Below are positions 18,089 to 26,130 of a stretch of DNA of 64,000 nucleotides, in pieces (position 1 is the first letter of the stretch; each line of letters begins with the position of its first letter). The stretch comes from Saliphagus infecundisoli. GTDB taxonomy: Archaea; Halobacteriota; Halobacteria; Halobacteriales; Natrialbaceae. The notes under the pieces were generated by a model. It made no database searches. It was not told the origin of the DNA and was given only the letters and a program-made list of their open reading frames with translations. The DNA is taken from assembly GCF_020177375.1 (NCBI RefSeq), contig NZ_JAIWHV010000014.1, forward strand, positions 16,232 to 80,231. The letters run 5' to 3'. The translations under genes and the position numbers were made by a program.

Positions 18089-19237
18089 TTACTCCATCAC
18101 GATCCGCCCGTATTGGGGAAGGGCGCTCGGCGTGGCAGCCTCGTCTCGCTCGGCGTACTCAGTCCGGAGTGTGGAGGAATACCGATTGATTTTGTCTTTG
18201 CTCGTTTCGACGATCACACTGATCGAATCGGCGACCTGCTGCATGGTGAGGCACTCACTGCCGAGCAACCGATCCCCAGCGTACACTGCGGCTGCTGCCA
18301 CGGTCAGTCGTGGCGTGCCCGCACCAATCGCTTCTTCGTCGGCAACCTCCATTAAGCGCTGTGCAACGTCCTTGAGACGCAGGTAGGTCCCACTATCGAT
18401 CGCGCTCTTGTCGAGCGTCTCAAGGACAGTAGCAACCGCGTCTGCTCGTATCGGTGAAACGTCGGTCGAGACGTAGCACCGAATTTTGCGCGCGGCTGCA
18501 CACAGCCGCACGTGGCTTACTTTCCCGTAGCAGGCGACTTCTCGAACCGGGCGATTCACCCCAGCATCGGTCGCTGCAAGTAATACGGCACCAGCGGCGA
18601 CTCCTTCCCACGAAGTCCACGCACCCGGGACACGCGCGTCACCAGCCTCTTTCACCAGCCGTCCGGCGTCGACGACGACGTGAGAGGGCAGGCCGAGATT
18701 CCCGCCGATCATCTGGACGTCTCGAAGCGCCTCGTTGAGCCGGATCGCCCGCTTGCTCTCGACCTGGAAGCGCTTGTGTCGGTGCTTCAGCCGGTCGTAT
18801 TTGTCTTGTTGATCGCTCGAAAGCGCGTTCCCGTAGCCGTCACTGGTAAGGTAGAACGTCGTGTGCAGCCCCTTGTCGATCCGCAACTGTGTGACCGACT
18901 CACAGCTCCACTCGGCGGGACCGCCTCCGCTCTGTGGTCCGTGAAATCGCCGGGTTGGACCGTGATCGATGTGGTCTGCGGTCACGACCAGGCCACACTC
19001 CTGACAGTGGGACGTGTTGTCTTCAGTGATTACACGTCCGCCGCACTCGACACACGTTGACTGGTGAGCGGGTTCGCGCTCACCTGTCTCTCTGATCGAG
19101 TGCGTTGTCTCCGATTTGGTCTCTGTCTCCGTGTTCGTGCTTGTGCTCGTAACCGAGCGGGTCGTCGCGTCGTCGTGTTCGGATTCCTGTTCGTTCGACC
19201 CGTCGAACTGGGCAAAGCGCGTGGGCGTTGTTGACAT
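18089..19237 (-). CDS. tfb: transcription initiation factor B (TFB/TFIIB homologue)
   Basis: 382 residues. An acidic Thr/Ser-rich N-terminus (about 1-55) is followed by a zinc ribbon CVECGGRVITEDNTSHCQEC (about 57-77) and the two cyclin folds (HVVVDAGRLVKEAGDARVPG near 175; RLTVAAAAVYAGDRLLGSEC near 320). TFB recruits RNA polymerase to TBP-bound promoters. Haloarchaea have many TFBs; plasmid-borne ones can redirect transcription to a subset of promoters. It is preceded by an upstream ORF of 34 codons and leader D, and is followed by a zinc-knuckle gene. The long hydrophilic N-terminal extension is unusual. Confidence 0.92.
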   Translation of the reverse strand: MSTTPTRFAQFDGSNEQESEHDDATTRSVTSTSTNTETETKSETTHSIRETGEREPAHQSTCVECGGRVITEDNTSHCQECGLVVTADHIDHGPTRRFHGPQSGGGPAEWSCESVTQLRIDKGLHTTFYLTSDGYGNALSSDQQDKYDRLKHRHKRFQVESKRAIRLNEALRDVQMIGGNLGLPSHVVVDAGRLVKEAGDARVPGAWTSWEGVAAGAVLLAATDAGVNRPVREVACYGKVSHVRLCAAARKIRCYVSTDVSPIRADAVATVLETLDKSAIDSGTYLRLKDVAQRLMEVADEEAIGAGTPRLTVAAAAVYAGDRLLGSECLTMQQVADSISVIVETSKDKINRYSSTLRTEYAERDEAATPSALPQYGRIVME

Positions 19238-19243
19238 GGAAAT

Positions 19244-19348
19244 TCACGGGGAGAAGGCTCTCACGCAACTGCCGCTGCCAACATCGACGTCAACGGATCT
19301 GACTCGAGTAGATCCAACGAGCTGACTGAACGGAGCTGAGAAGGCCAT
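19244..19348 (-). CDS. possible 34-codon upstream ORF before TFB
   Basis: ATG at 19348 sits 4 bases after hairpin leader D, at the place where other leaders are followed by their gene. It reads MAFSAPFSQLVGSTRVRSV and on to a TGA that ends 6 bases before the TFB ATG. This spacing suggests translational coupling or attenuation of TFB. The peptide has no recognisable function. Confidence 0.4.
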   Translation of the reverse strand: MAFSAPFSQLVGSTRVRSVDVDVGSGSCVRAFSP

Positions 19349-19352
19349 TTCG

Positions 19353-19393
19353 ACTCTCCCTCACCCCTCTCGTGGGGGTGAACCGACACCACG
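19353..19393 (-). promoter_or_regulatory. hairpin leader element, copy D
   Basis: Minus strand TGGTGTCGG, then CACCCC-CACGAGA-GGGGTG hairpin, then AGGGAGAG. It precedes the 34-codon ORF and lies 116 bases before TFB. The remaining gap 19394-19618 shows nothing recognisable. Confidence 0.55.
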
Positions 19394-19618
19394 GGCGGTA
19401 GCGATCGCGCTCGCAGCGGAACTCGGCCAGGACGAGATGAGGATACTTCCTCGTCTTGGTTGTCACTCGGTACGCGGGGTGATCACGTCGAGGTTCCGAG
19501 GCGTGTCGCTCATACGGCCGGTTACAACGATGTACCGTTCGGTCGCAGTGCCGTATTGCGATCGAGGGTGCAACGACCTGTAACCGACCGTCTCAAAAAC
19601 GAAAAGTGGCGATGCTGC

Positions 19619-20053
19619 TCACGCGTCGGCCGCATCGTATGCTTTGCTCGCGCCAAGAAGCGGCAGATCGACCTCGATCGCATCGTACCAGACGGTGGGT
19701 CGTTTCGAGTGGCCATCGTCTTCGAGCGTGATGAGGTGAAGTGATTCTAACTCTGTCACGTTACGATGGACCTGGCGGACGTCGCGGTCGACTAACCGGG
19801 CAGTCTCGCGAATGCTCTCGGGCTCGTGCCGAGCGATCGTCCGGAGGAGTTCGAGGTTCTTCGGCCGCGTGACTCGATCAATGTCGGCTGGATCGTGATA
19901 GATGTTCTCGAAATGTGGATCAGGTGTCTCACCACGATCAATCGCTGTGAGTGTCTGTTCGAGTCCGTCGCGGTCGCCCTCTCGAAATCGGATGTAGAGC
20001 GTCCGCTTTTCGGCCGATCCGTCGTCGGGCGTTTCAGTCCCATGTGTCGCCAT
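19619..20053 (-). CDS. HVO_A0114-type DNA-binding antitoxin, partner of TumE-like protein
   Basis: 144 residues. After a beta-rich N-terminus (TLYIRFREGDRDGLEQTLTA), residues about 65-130 form a winged helix-turn-helix (RPKNLELLRTIARHEPESIR, then RDVRQVHRNVTELESLHLIT). This matches the haloarchaeal HVO_A0114 family of putative DNA-binding proteins found with TumE toxins. It overlaps the upstream toxin gene by 20 bases, so the two are cotranslated. Expected role: neutralise the toxin and repress the operon. A paralogous pair lies at 47835-48561. Confidence 0.78.
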   Translation of the reverse strand: MATHGTETPDDGSAEKRTLYIRFREGDRDGLEQTLTAIDRGETPDPHFENIYHDPADIDRVTRPKNLELLRTIARHEPESIRETARLVDRDVRQVHRNVTELESLHLITLEDDGHSKRPTVWYDAIEVDLPLLGASKAYDAADA

Positions 20054-20342
20054 GTGCGTTCACCTCGTCTTTAAACGTCTCGAGCAGCGGGCCCAGGCCT
20101 TCGAAATCGACGTCTTTGACGCCGCCACGGGTGTGCTTGTGGTGGTGGGTCGCGTCAGGGTGGTCCGGGAAGTTGTCGTACCGGATGATCGTCTCGCCGC
20201 CGACCGTCCCGTACTGCATCGAGTATTTGAGTCCATCGGGGTACCGCTCGGAAACCGGGACCTCCCACACCACCACTTCGACGTACCGCCCGCCGAAGTC
20301 CTCCGTGTGCGAGACCAGTTCCCGAGCCCCGTCATCTGTCAT
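20034..20342 (-). CDS. TumE-like toxin (DUF6516 type)
   Basis: 102 residues. Features: EVVVWEVPVSERYPDGLKYS, QYGTVGGETIIRYDNFPDHP and a His-rich turn DATHHHKHT, then a C-terminal helix with FEGLGPLLETFKDEV. Such small proteins with the YDN-HHKH pattern are annotated as TumE-family toxins. First gene of a two-gene unit with the overlapping antitoxin. Inverted repeats upstream (20345-20395) could be the operator. Confidence 0.75.
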   Translation of the reverse strand: MTDDGARELVSHTEDFGGRYVEVVVWEVPVSERYPDGLKYSMQYGTVGGETIIRYDNFPDHPDATHHHKHTRGGVKDVDFEGLGPLLETFKDEVNAHGDTWD

Positions 20343-20344
20343 CG

Positions 20345-20395
20345 CGTGTTGCTACTCTCCACAACACAATAACTGTTGTTGTCTATGGCAACACG
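20345..20395. promoter_or_regulatory. nested inverted repeats upstream of TumE-like pair (candidate operator)
   Basis: Outer 8-base arms CGTGTTGC (20345) and GCAACACG (ends 20395) enclose inner arms ACAACA and TGTTGT (20361-20379). They cover the promoter zone directly before the toxin start, as expected for autoregulation by the antitoxin. Confidence 0.45.
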
Positions 20396-20518
20396 AACAG
20401 GGCACAAAATCGACGACGGAGGCGTTACCCCTCGAGTATCGCCATCCTCGGCCTCGAGAACGGCCTGGGAGCATCACAATTGCCGGTCGCGCCAACGGGC
20501 GCGGTGACAGTAGAGTTG

Positions 20519-20665
20519 CGGTGGCGCGCGATGAAAGCGCTTCTGGTGAAGCGCTGAACGCGCGAGGGACGACCGAGGACGCGCACGCCAGTGCGCCCCG
20601 CAGGGAGGAGGGTGGGGAGGACGCGAGCGAAGCGAGCGTGTGGTCGGACACACAAAAAAGAGAGG
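20519..20665. ncRNA. structured repeat R, copy 2 (candidate structured RNA)
   Basis: Same element as 17190-17335. Helices: AGCGCTTC-TGGT-GAAGCGCT, GCGCG with CGCGC, CGC-GA-GC-GAA-GC-GA-GCG (20622-20638), and a terminal GTGTG-GTCGG-ACACAC hairpin followed by an A-run. The first loop (TGGT) is the reverse complement of that in copy 1 (ACCA). Ends 10 bases before the stop of the OB-fold gene. Confidence 0.5.
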
Positions 20666-20674
20666 TCGTGTCGG

Positions 20675-21535
20675 CTACTCCTCGGTCCACCACCGGCCGT
20701 GCTCGGGGAACTCGATCCGACTCCACCCGGTCACGGCCAGGTTGCACGTCTCGTCGTACCAGTTTTTCTTGACGTTCCTGAGTCGCACCGTGTCCCTCTC
20801 GCTCACCTTCGTCTGGTAGGAGTTCTTCCAGACCGTGAACTTGATCTTCTCCGTCTCGTCCGCGATCAGTCCCACCTGTTGGATCGACGGCTTCGAGGGC
20901 TTCCACAGTTCGATGATCTCGCCTTCCACGTCCACTTCGCCCGTTTCCACTTCGGGGACGTCCGCGATGTCCACGATCGTCCCCGCTTCAGCCTTCACTT
21001 CGTCCATCTGCTCGAGGGTCGCGTCGATCATCGACTTCCCCTTCTCGACCTTCTCGGCCAGCCCACGGCTCACCGCCGCCCGGCTTGGTCCACTGCGCAC
21101 GCTCTCCGTGATTCGCACCGACTGCGTGTTCACCTCTGCAACCTCCGTCCGCTCGAGTTCCGACCGGGGATCGATCCGCTCGATCCGCCGCTCGCGACGC
21201 TGCTCGACGACCACCTCTCGGGTGCGCTCTTCACGCCCCTCTTGCTGGCCGAACGCCGCTTTCGCACTGATCCGATCGAGCTCTTCCTCCCGAGCCCGAA
21301 TCTCCTCTTCCTGGGCCAACGGCAGGTGTCCAAACTCGTTCTCGTCCCGTCCGACCACCGTCTCTGGGTGGTTCGTCTCGACCTTCGTGTGCACCTCCTG
21401 ATCGACCGACGCCGCGAACTCCGGCGTCTCATCGACGACCTCGAACCCATCCTCATCGACCGCTCGTCCGCCCTTCTGTTCGTCCGTCTGTTCATCGACC
21501 GAAACGTCCTTGTCGCTTGGGTTGTTACTAGACAT
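20675..21535 (-). CDS. OB-fold protein, RPA/SSB-like, with long charged N-terminal region
   Basis: 286 residues. The first about 190 residues are very charged, with a Glu/Arg-rich probable coiled coil (QEEEIRAREEELDRISAKAA and ERTREVVVEQRRERRIERI). The C-terminal about 95 residues look like an OB-fold of the replication protein A kind (VEGEIIELWKPSKPSIQQVG, then IKFTVWKNSYQT, RDTVRLRNVKKNWYD), which binds single-stranded nucleic acid. A single-stranded DNA binding role on a mobile element is plausible. Start 21535 is 5 bases after leader-like copy F. Confidence 0.68.
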   Translation of the reverse strand: MSSNNPSDKDVSVDEQTDEQKGGRAVDEDGFEVVDETPEFAASVDQEVHTKVETNHPETVVGRDENEFGHLPLAQEEEIRAREEELDRISAKAAFGQQEGREERTREVVVEQRRERRIERIDPRSELERTEVAEVNTQSVRITESVRSGPSRAAVSRGLAEKVEKGKSMIDATLEQMDEVKAEAGTIVDIADVPEVETGEVDVEGEIIELWKPSKPSIQQVGLIADETEKIKFTVWKNSYQTKVSERDTVRLRNVKKNWYDETCNLAVTGWSRIEFPEHGRWWTEE

Positions 21536-21540
21536 TGGAT

Positions 21541-21579
21541 CTCACCGATCCTGAAGGCGCTCACGCGCCCGACACCGCG
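21541..21579 (-). promoter_or_regulatory. hairpin leader element, divergent copy F
   Basis: Minus strand CGGTGTCGG, then GGCGC-GTGA-GCGCC hairpin (shared bases with the first block), then CTTCAGGATCGGTGAG before the ATG at 21535. A TGTATAGG box about 15 bases further up would place the transcript start near the GGTGTCGG block. Confidence 0.45.
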
Positions 21580-21632
21580 ATGCCTATACATCGCGGTTTT
21601 CAACGCACGTCACCGTCCGACAGACTCGTCTG

Positions 21633-21684
21633 CGCGCTCTCGCTTGCGCCTTCGCGAGCGCCCCTGGGCGCGAGCGAGAGCGCG
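21633..21684. repeat. long GC-rich inverted repeat
   Basis: Arms of 18 bases (21633-21650 and 21667-21684, one mismatch) starting CGCGCTCTCGCT with a 16-base GC-rich spacer. Part of the 690-base GC-rich gap 21536-22223, which has no convincing gene. Could be a terminator-like or cruciform structure. Confidence 0.5.
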
Positions 21685-21848
21685 CCTCAGGAGGGGACCC
21701 AACCAGCACCGCGCGCCGACCCGCCCGGAGCGAGCGTCCAGCGCATTCCCCGTTCGCCGCGACGCAACCACGTCCGTCGCGGGCGGCGCAGCCGCGGTCC
21801 GTAGGACCCGAACGGGTGAAGCGCTGGCGCCGAAACCACATCCATTTT

Positions 21849-21893
21849 AGCCCGGCAGCGCAGCGACCATCGGGAGCGAGCAGCCCGGAATGG
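21849..21893. ncRNA. degenerate copy of structured repeat S
   Basis: Contains GCCCGGCAGCGCAGCGACC, ATCGGGAGCGAG and CAGCCCGG in the same order as copies at 15359 and 25893, but shorter. Supports a repeat family scattered in gene-free DNA here. Confidence 0.3.
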
Positions 21894-22223
21894 TCGGTCG
21901 CGAGCGACGCGGAGGGCGGCACGCGGTGAGCGGGGCGTGCCGTCTCGAACATACCGGGCAGACGCCTCGAGGACAGCCGGCTATCGATCCCTCCGCCTGG
22001 TGGATACACAGGGCGAGCCCCGCCTCGATCGTCCCCCGACCCTGTAAGCACCACAACGGAGTGAGGAGCGCAGCGGGGTCGCGGGATGTCGAGCGGGCGA
22101 GGGCTTGTGGAGAACGGCTCGAAAGCACTCCGACGTCGAGAAGCTACTGATGCAGGAGGTCACAGAGGGGCACAGCGTTGCATATCGGAAAAGACTATAC
22201 TGTCTGTGTAGGGAATTGACAAT

Positions 22224-22448
22224 GTGGTTGTAAATCTGCAGGAAAGCCGTCTCGTCAGCATTCGTCGGGCGGTATTGACTTATTCCGTCGCGTTTCTCAT
22301 CTCCCTCAGTGATATGTGGCTCACTCATATCATCGGGATCAGCACACCAGAAGAACTCCTCACCGAGACACTTATTCACGGAACTGGTTTCTATCTCGCT
22401 CTCACTCTCATCGCCTTGTTCAACGTGCCAACTGAAACGACAAACTGA
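22224..22448 (+). CDS. possible small membrane protein
   Basis: 74 codons from a GTG start. Two hydrophobic stretches, RRAVLTYSVAFLISLSDMW and HGTGFYLALTLIALFNVP, could span the membrane. No homologue recognised; the lack of an ATG and of a clear promoter keep confidence low. It converges with the PIN-domain gene. Confidence 0.35.
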   Translation: MVVNLQESRLVSIRRAVLTYSVAFLISLSDMWLTHIIGISTPEELLTETLIHGTGFYLALTLIALFNVPTETTN

Positions 22449-22494
22449 ACCACTCGACTGCTTGATCTCGTTCGAACCAATCCGTGAGATCGGG

Positions 22495-23055
22495 TTACTC
22501 GGTGAGATAGATGGTTCGCAGTTGGTCGACGTACTGCCGGTCCCATTGTTTCGTCTCAATATAGTACGTCAATGCAGCATCGACATACTGAGGGGTGAGA
22601 AATCCGCGATCGGCCAGTACACACAGGATATGTGGCGTCGTGAACAAGATGTTGCGGTCATCGAGCGCCAAGGAAACAAAGAGATAGTTCGTCGTGTTGA
22701 ATTCGTCCGTGACGAACATCGCAGCGGACAGCTCGTTTGCGAGCCAAATTCCGTGTGACTCACCCCGGTCTAGCCCAAACTCGAGTGGATCGCCAATGTC
22801 GGCATCGACGTCGTGCGTGGTCAGATGATGCGACGCTTGGAACACTAGATCCGCAGCTGCTGAGAGGAGATCGTCGCTTCCCTGTGCCTCGCTTACTTCG
22901 CCAAGGACACTCGACGGGACGTGGACGTCGTATCCCGTTAATACCGTTTTGAGTGGGTCTTCACCAGTCGGGGCCCGAGAGCGTCCGTCAACCACTGGTG
23001 TTGCAAGGTTGAGGAGAACGTTCGTATCGACGACGATGACGGCCCGTTCGCCCAT
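22495..23055 (-). CDS. PIN-domain ribonuclease toxin (VapC-like)
   Basis: 186 residues from the ATG at 23055, 2 bases after the antitoxin stop; the longer open frame from 23103 overlaps the antitoxin and is unlikely. PIN features: VIVVDTNVLLNLATP at the N-terminus (first Asp), VPSSVLGEVSEA (Glu), LDRGESHGIWLANE and AAMFVTDEFNTTNYL (late Asp residues), all consistent with Mg-dependent RNase activity. Longer than typical VapC (about 130), with an added C-terminal helical region. Partner of the gene at 23058. Confidence 0.8.
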   Translation of the reverse strand: MGERAVIVVDTNVLLNLATPVVDGRSRAPTGEDPLKTVLTGYDVHVPSSVLGEVSEAQGSDDLLSAAADLVFQASHHLTTHDVDADIGDPLEFGLDRGESHGIWLANELSAAMFVTDEFNTTNYLFVSLALDDRNILFTTPHILCVLADRGFLTPQYVDAALTYYIETKQWDRQYVDQLRTIYLTE

Positions 23056-23057
23056 CG

Positions 23058-23450
23058 CTATGCGCGTGACTCCGGATCGTCCGTTTCGTCCTGAGGAGTC
23101 CACTCGGGAACGTCACCGTCGTAAAATTCCGCTGGTGGTGGGAGTTCGCCCTTGATCTGCGGCTCGGGTGGATCGCGGTTCAGTGAGGCTCGCAAGAGTT
23201 TCATCCGCATCGCTTCCTCCGTCCCGAGAATCGATTCGACGGTCTTGAAGTCAATTTCCCCGGAATAGTACGCGTCGCTGATCATCCGCCGGAAACCGTC
23301 ATCGGTGGCGAGTTCTTCAATTTCGTCCCGAAGCGCCTCAATGAGGAGTTGGGTCCGAGAGACATCGAGAAGCTCAGCGACCACGTCCGCCTGATCGACG
23401 AGCGAAACGGGGGCGTTGAAATCGACCCGAGTTTTCTCCTCTGGCGTCAT
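23058..23450 (-). CDS. VapB-like antitoxin
   Basis: 130 residues. The N-terminus (TRVDFNAPVSLVDQADVVAE, LLDVSRTQLLIEALRDEIEE) reads as a ribbon-helix-helix DNA-binding domain. The middle has MISDAYYSGEIDFKTVESIL and the tail is acidic and proline-rich, fitting toxin wrapping. First gene of a two-gene toxin-antitoxin unit. A perfect palindrome lies between its TATA box and start, a likely autoregulatory operator. Confidence 0.75.
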   Translation of the reverse strand: MTPEEKTRVDFNAPVSLVDQADVVAELLDVSRTQLLIEALRDEIEELATDDGFRRMISDAYYSGEIDFKTVESILGTEEAMRMKLLRASLNRDPPEPQIKGELPPPAEFYDGDVPEWTPQDETDDPESRA

Positions 23451-23454
23451 GGCT

Positions 23455-23473
23455 ATGTGTAGAACCTACACAT
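23455..23473. promoter_or_regulatory. perfect palindrome at the VapB promoter (operator candidate)
   Basis: ATGTGTAG-AAC-CTACACAT, 8-base arms with a 3-base spacer, 5 bases before the antitoxin ATG. On the minus strand TTATTC lies about 27 bases before the start, so the palindrome covers the transcription start of a leaderless message. Confidence 0.6.
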
Positions 23474-23511
23474 GAATAAGGCTGATGCTGGAACCCAGAA
23501 TTCGATCAGTA

Positions 23512-24574
23512 GAGCGTGTCATAGAAAGCCTCCCAAGGGAGGCCGCAGGGCTTGGAAACTGTGTCCAGCAGTACCAACGCCCTGCAAGACGCAGCATCGG
23601 TAGACGACTTCTTGAATGCGGCGGCTACCGAAACAGTGCCGTTGTTCAAACACCTTGAGTTCGAGTTTCTCCTGGAGTACGACGTGTTCGCCCCCGCTCG
23701 CCGGGGGCGAACACGAGTTCATCAACCGCCAGATCTCTTTCGCGGCTTTCTACACTGCTACTACAAGAATATCTACGGTACACGGCTAGTCACACGCGAA
23801 CTCCAGCACAGCCTCGTCTGGTACTACTGCGGACTCGACAAACCGCCTTCCAGAGACACCATTGACCGCTTTCTCACCGACCTCGAACACGTTGTTGACA
23901 ACGTCTTCGACAGGCTCGTCGAGCAGGCCGCCGCCCGCGGCCTGCTCGACTCCACGTACTCGATCGATTCGACCCATGTCGAAGCGATCCAATACAACGA
24001 CGCTGCCTCGTGGAATTACGATCCAACAGCCGAGGAGCACTACTACGGCTTCGGCTGTACGATCGTCTCAACTGGCGAAAAGATCCCGATAGCAGCGGAA
24101 TTCACACAAACCAAACAAGCGGATCAAGAGACGGCGATGCGCGTCACGCGTGACGCGCTCGCCGTCGACACACCGATCTGGATGCTTGGAGACAGCGCGT
24201 ACGATATCCTTGATTGGCACGACCACCTGCTGGCCGCAGGGGTCGTGCCAATTGCTCCGTACAACCCGCGAAACGCCGACGATCCACTCGATATCGAGTA
24301 CAGGGTCGAAAACCGCATCGCCGAACACAGTGAGGACGTTCAGCTGAACCACTCCATCTTGGACGAGACGTACAACCACCGGACAGGCGTCGAACGAACC
24401 AACGATGCAGTCAAGGGCTGCGGCCTCGGGCACGTTCGCGCCCGAGGCCGCGTCCACGCTCGAACAGAAGTGTACGTTGCGCTCTGCCTCCGACTAGTCG
24501 TTGCAATCACCAACTACGAGCGAGGAAACGATCCGGGCTGCGAGAAGCTATGAGATGCATTCTATGACACGCTC
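23512..24574 (+). mobile_element. complete insertion sequence, DDE transposase type
   Basis: 1063 bases with perfect 15-base terminal inverted repeats GAGCGTGTCATAGAA and a 6-base flanking duplication TCAGTA. It holds one transposase gene. Two MITEs (6242-6391, 46122-46272) share its ends. It lies just upstream of the VapBC unit, next to repeat Q copy 1. Confidence 0.92.
23552..24553 (+). CDS. DDE transposase (IS4/IS5 superfamily)
   Basis: 333 codons from a TTG (23552) or slightly shorter from GTG at 23561. Catalytic signs: first Asp in STYSIDSTHVEAI, second Asp in IWMLGDSAYDI, and Glu in YNHRTGVERTNDAVK, which matches the Y-2-R-3-E-6-K signature of IS4-type enzymes. N-terminal region PPDLFRGFLHCYYKNIYGTR resembles the helical DNA-binding part. 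No frameshift or stop, so it should be active and could mobilise the two MITEs. Confidence 0.92.
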   Translation: METVSSSTNALQDAASVDDFLNAAATETVPLFKHLEFEFLLEYDVFAPARRGRTRVHQPPDLFRGFLHCYYKNIYGTRLVTRELQHSLVWYYCGLDKPPSRDTIDRFLTDLEHVVDNVFDRLVEQAAARGLLDSTYSIDSTHVEAIQYNDAASWNYDPTAEEHYYGFGCTIVSTGEKIPIAAEFTQTKQADQETAMRVTRDALAVDTPIWMLGDSAYDILDWHDHLLAAGVVPIAPYNPRNADDPLDIEYRVENRIAEHSEDVQLNHSILDETYNHRTGVERTNDAVKGCGLGHVRARGRVHARTEVYVALCLRLVVAITNYERGNDPGCEKL

Positions 24575-24587
24575 TCAGTAAGCATCC

Positions 24588-24630
24588 GGTTGAATCACGC
24601 TCACCGGACCACCCATCGTTACATACAGAG
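24588..24630. repeat. 43-base repeat Q, copy 1
   Basis: GGTTGAATCACGC ... CGTTACATACAGAG aligns at about 70% with 47599-47641 and also with 47268-47310. It is 13 bases from the insertion-sequence end, so the element may have inserted beside it. Confidence 0.45.
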
Positions 24631-24772
24631 GGCTCAGGCAACGCGAGAAATACGTTCAGGAAAGGGCGAAACGTTCTGGCCGTCCTGCTTCTATTATATA
24701 CCCTTTCGGGTAGCTCATACGCGCCGTTCACCGTCACCAACATATATCCCTTGGTAACCTAACATAGCTATC

Positions 24773-25699
24773 ATGAAACGACGCGCACTTCTGATCGCAG
24801 GTGTCGGTGTCCTCGGTGGCTGCCTCCAGAACGGGGCAGAAAACACGCAAGGCTCCGACGGGACTGACCAAGAGGAGAACGATAACGGAACAGATCAGGG
24901 AGACGAATCGAACGGAACCGTCGAGGAACCCGACTCGAACACTACGGATCAAGACAACACGTCGAACGGATCAGCGCAAGAAGACGACGGAAACGGGACT
25001 GACCAGGATGATCGAACGAACGGATCGGGTCACACTAACGACTCACCCGAGAGCGAGCAGACCGACACGTCAAACGGGACGGCCCAGGACAACGCGACGA
25101 ACGGGTCAGCCCAAGAGAAGGATGGAAACAGGACCGATCAGGACGACCACGACCGTGAATCACGGACCTACGAGATAGAAGCGGAGACGTCATCGGAGAG
25201 CCCGATTCAACACGAGTTCGAAGTCACTCAGCCCGACATTCACTCGCCGGACTCGCCGCTCACGGTCACTGTCTCGATCTCGAATACGACCGACGAGACG
25301 ATCTCCTATGGAAGCATGCGTCCGGTCATGGGAATATATCAAACTGATGGTGAATTTTTTCTGGTTCCGACGTTCGAGGGAAGTTCGGCGCCGGAGCTAG
25401 GAGGGGGAGGCGGCGCGAGACCGAGTGAAAAACATGAGTATTCGTTCGACGAGGAGGAACGAATGTGGTTTGCGACCGAGACAATCAGCTACGGGGCGGC
25501 GAGTTTGGTGGGAGAACTCGAACCAGATGAAACACGATCTCGGGAAATCGTCTTGATACGCCGACCGCATAAAGAGTTCCCGGAGACGGTTCCCTCGGAG
25601 TTCGAGTTCGCTACGGAGTTTGGAGTTGATGACGAAGACAGTGAAGGGATCACCGACTACCAGCACACTATCGCGTTCTCTCTCGTTGCAACGCAGTAG
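24773..25699 (+). CDS. cell-surface lipoprotein with long N/Q/D linker
   Basis: 308 residues. MKRRALLIAGVGVLGGC gives a short signal with a lipobox (LGGC) and nearby arginines. Residues about 20-125 are a low-complexity run of repeated NGT/NGS/DQD units, with many Asn-X-Ser/Thr sites for glycosylation. A globular domain follows (SPIQHEFEVTQPDIHSPD onward) with SPLTVTVSISNTTDETISYG, which looks immunoglobulin-like. A CATATATCC box about 33 bases upstream supports a leaderless start. It stands alone; function unknown, probably an envelope protein. Confidence 0.75.
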   Translation: MKRRALLIAGVGVLGGCLQNGAENTQGSDGTDQEENDNGTDQGDESNGTVEEPDSNTTDQDNTSNGSAQEDDGNGTDQDDRTNGSGHTNDSPESEQTDTSNGTAQDNATNGSAQEKDGNRTDQDDHDRESRTYEIEAETSSESPIQHEFEVTQPDIHSPDSPLTVTVSISNTTDETISYGSMRPVMGIYQTDGEFFLVPTFEGSSAPELGGGGGARPSEKHEYSFDEEERMWFATETISYGAASLVGELEPDETRSREIVLIRRPHKEFPETVPSEFEFATEFGVDDEDSEGITDYQHTIAFSLVATQ

Positions 25700-25892
25700 C
25701 CCTGAAGGAGGTGTCGCATAGTAGCAATCTCCTCACCCCTTAATCCTATTCTGAGAATCCGAATATACCAGAACGGTCCATTCGCACGCTCGATGTAACG
25801 CGAGATTCTTGGACAGGCAGTGTTGAAAGAAGACAACCCACCCCAGAGCCCACGCCACGGCGAGCGAGTTTCGAAGCGGAGGCAAGCACTAG

Positions 25893-25976
25893 TCAGGGAA
25901 AGCCCGGCAGCGATCGAGCGAACACAGCGACCGAAGGGAGCGATTAGAGCGAGATGAGCAGCCCGGACCCTGGAGG
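25893..25976. ncRNA. structured repeat S, copy 2
   Basis: Contains CAGGGAAAGCCCGGCAGC at one end and GAGCAGCCCGGACCCTG at the other, which can pair through CAGGG/CCCTG and CCGG/CCGG. It fills the gap 25700-26130 between convergent genes; nothing else is seen there. Strand unknown. Confidence 0.42.
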
Positions 25977-26130
25977 TGGTGGGGGATCGTGGGAGGGCGG
26001 TGTTGTGCTGTGCGGTCGAATCGTTCTCTGGGAGTTGGATCTCTCTACTCACACTTCTCCTGACCGTCTGATACTGTCTGACTCCGGTCAATAATGGATA
26101 TAGGATTCCAGCCGAGGTGCACCCCTCGAG

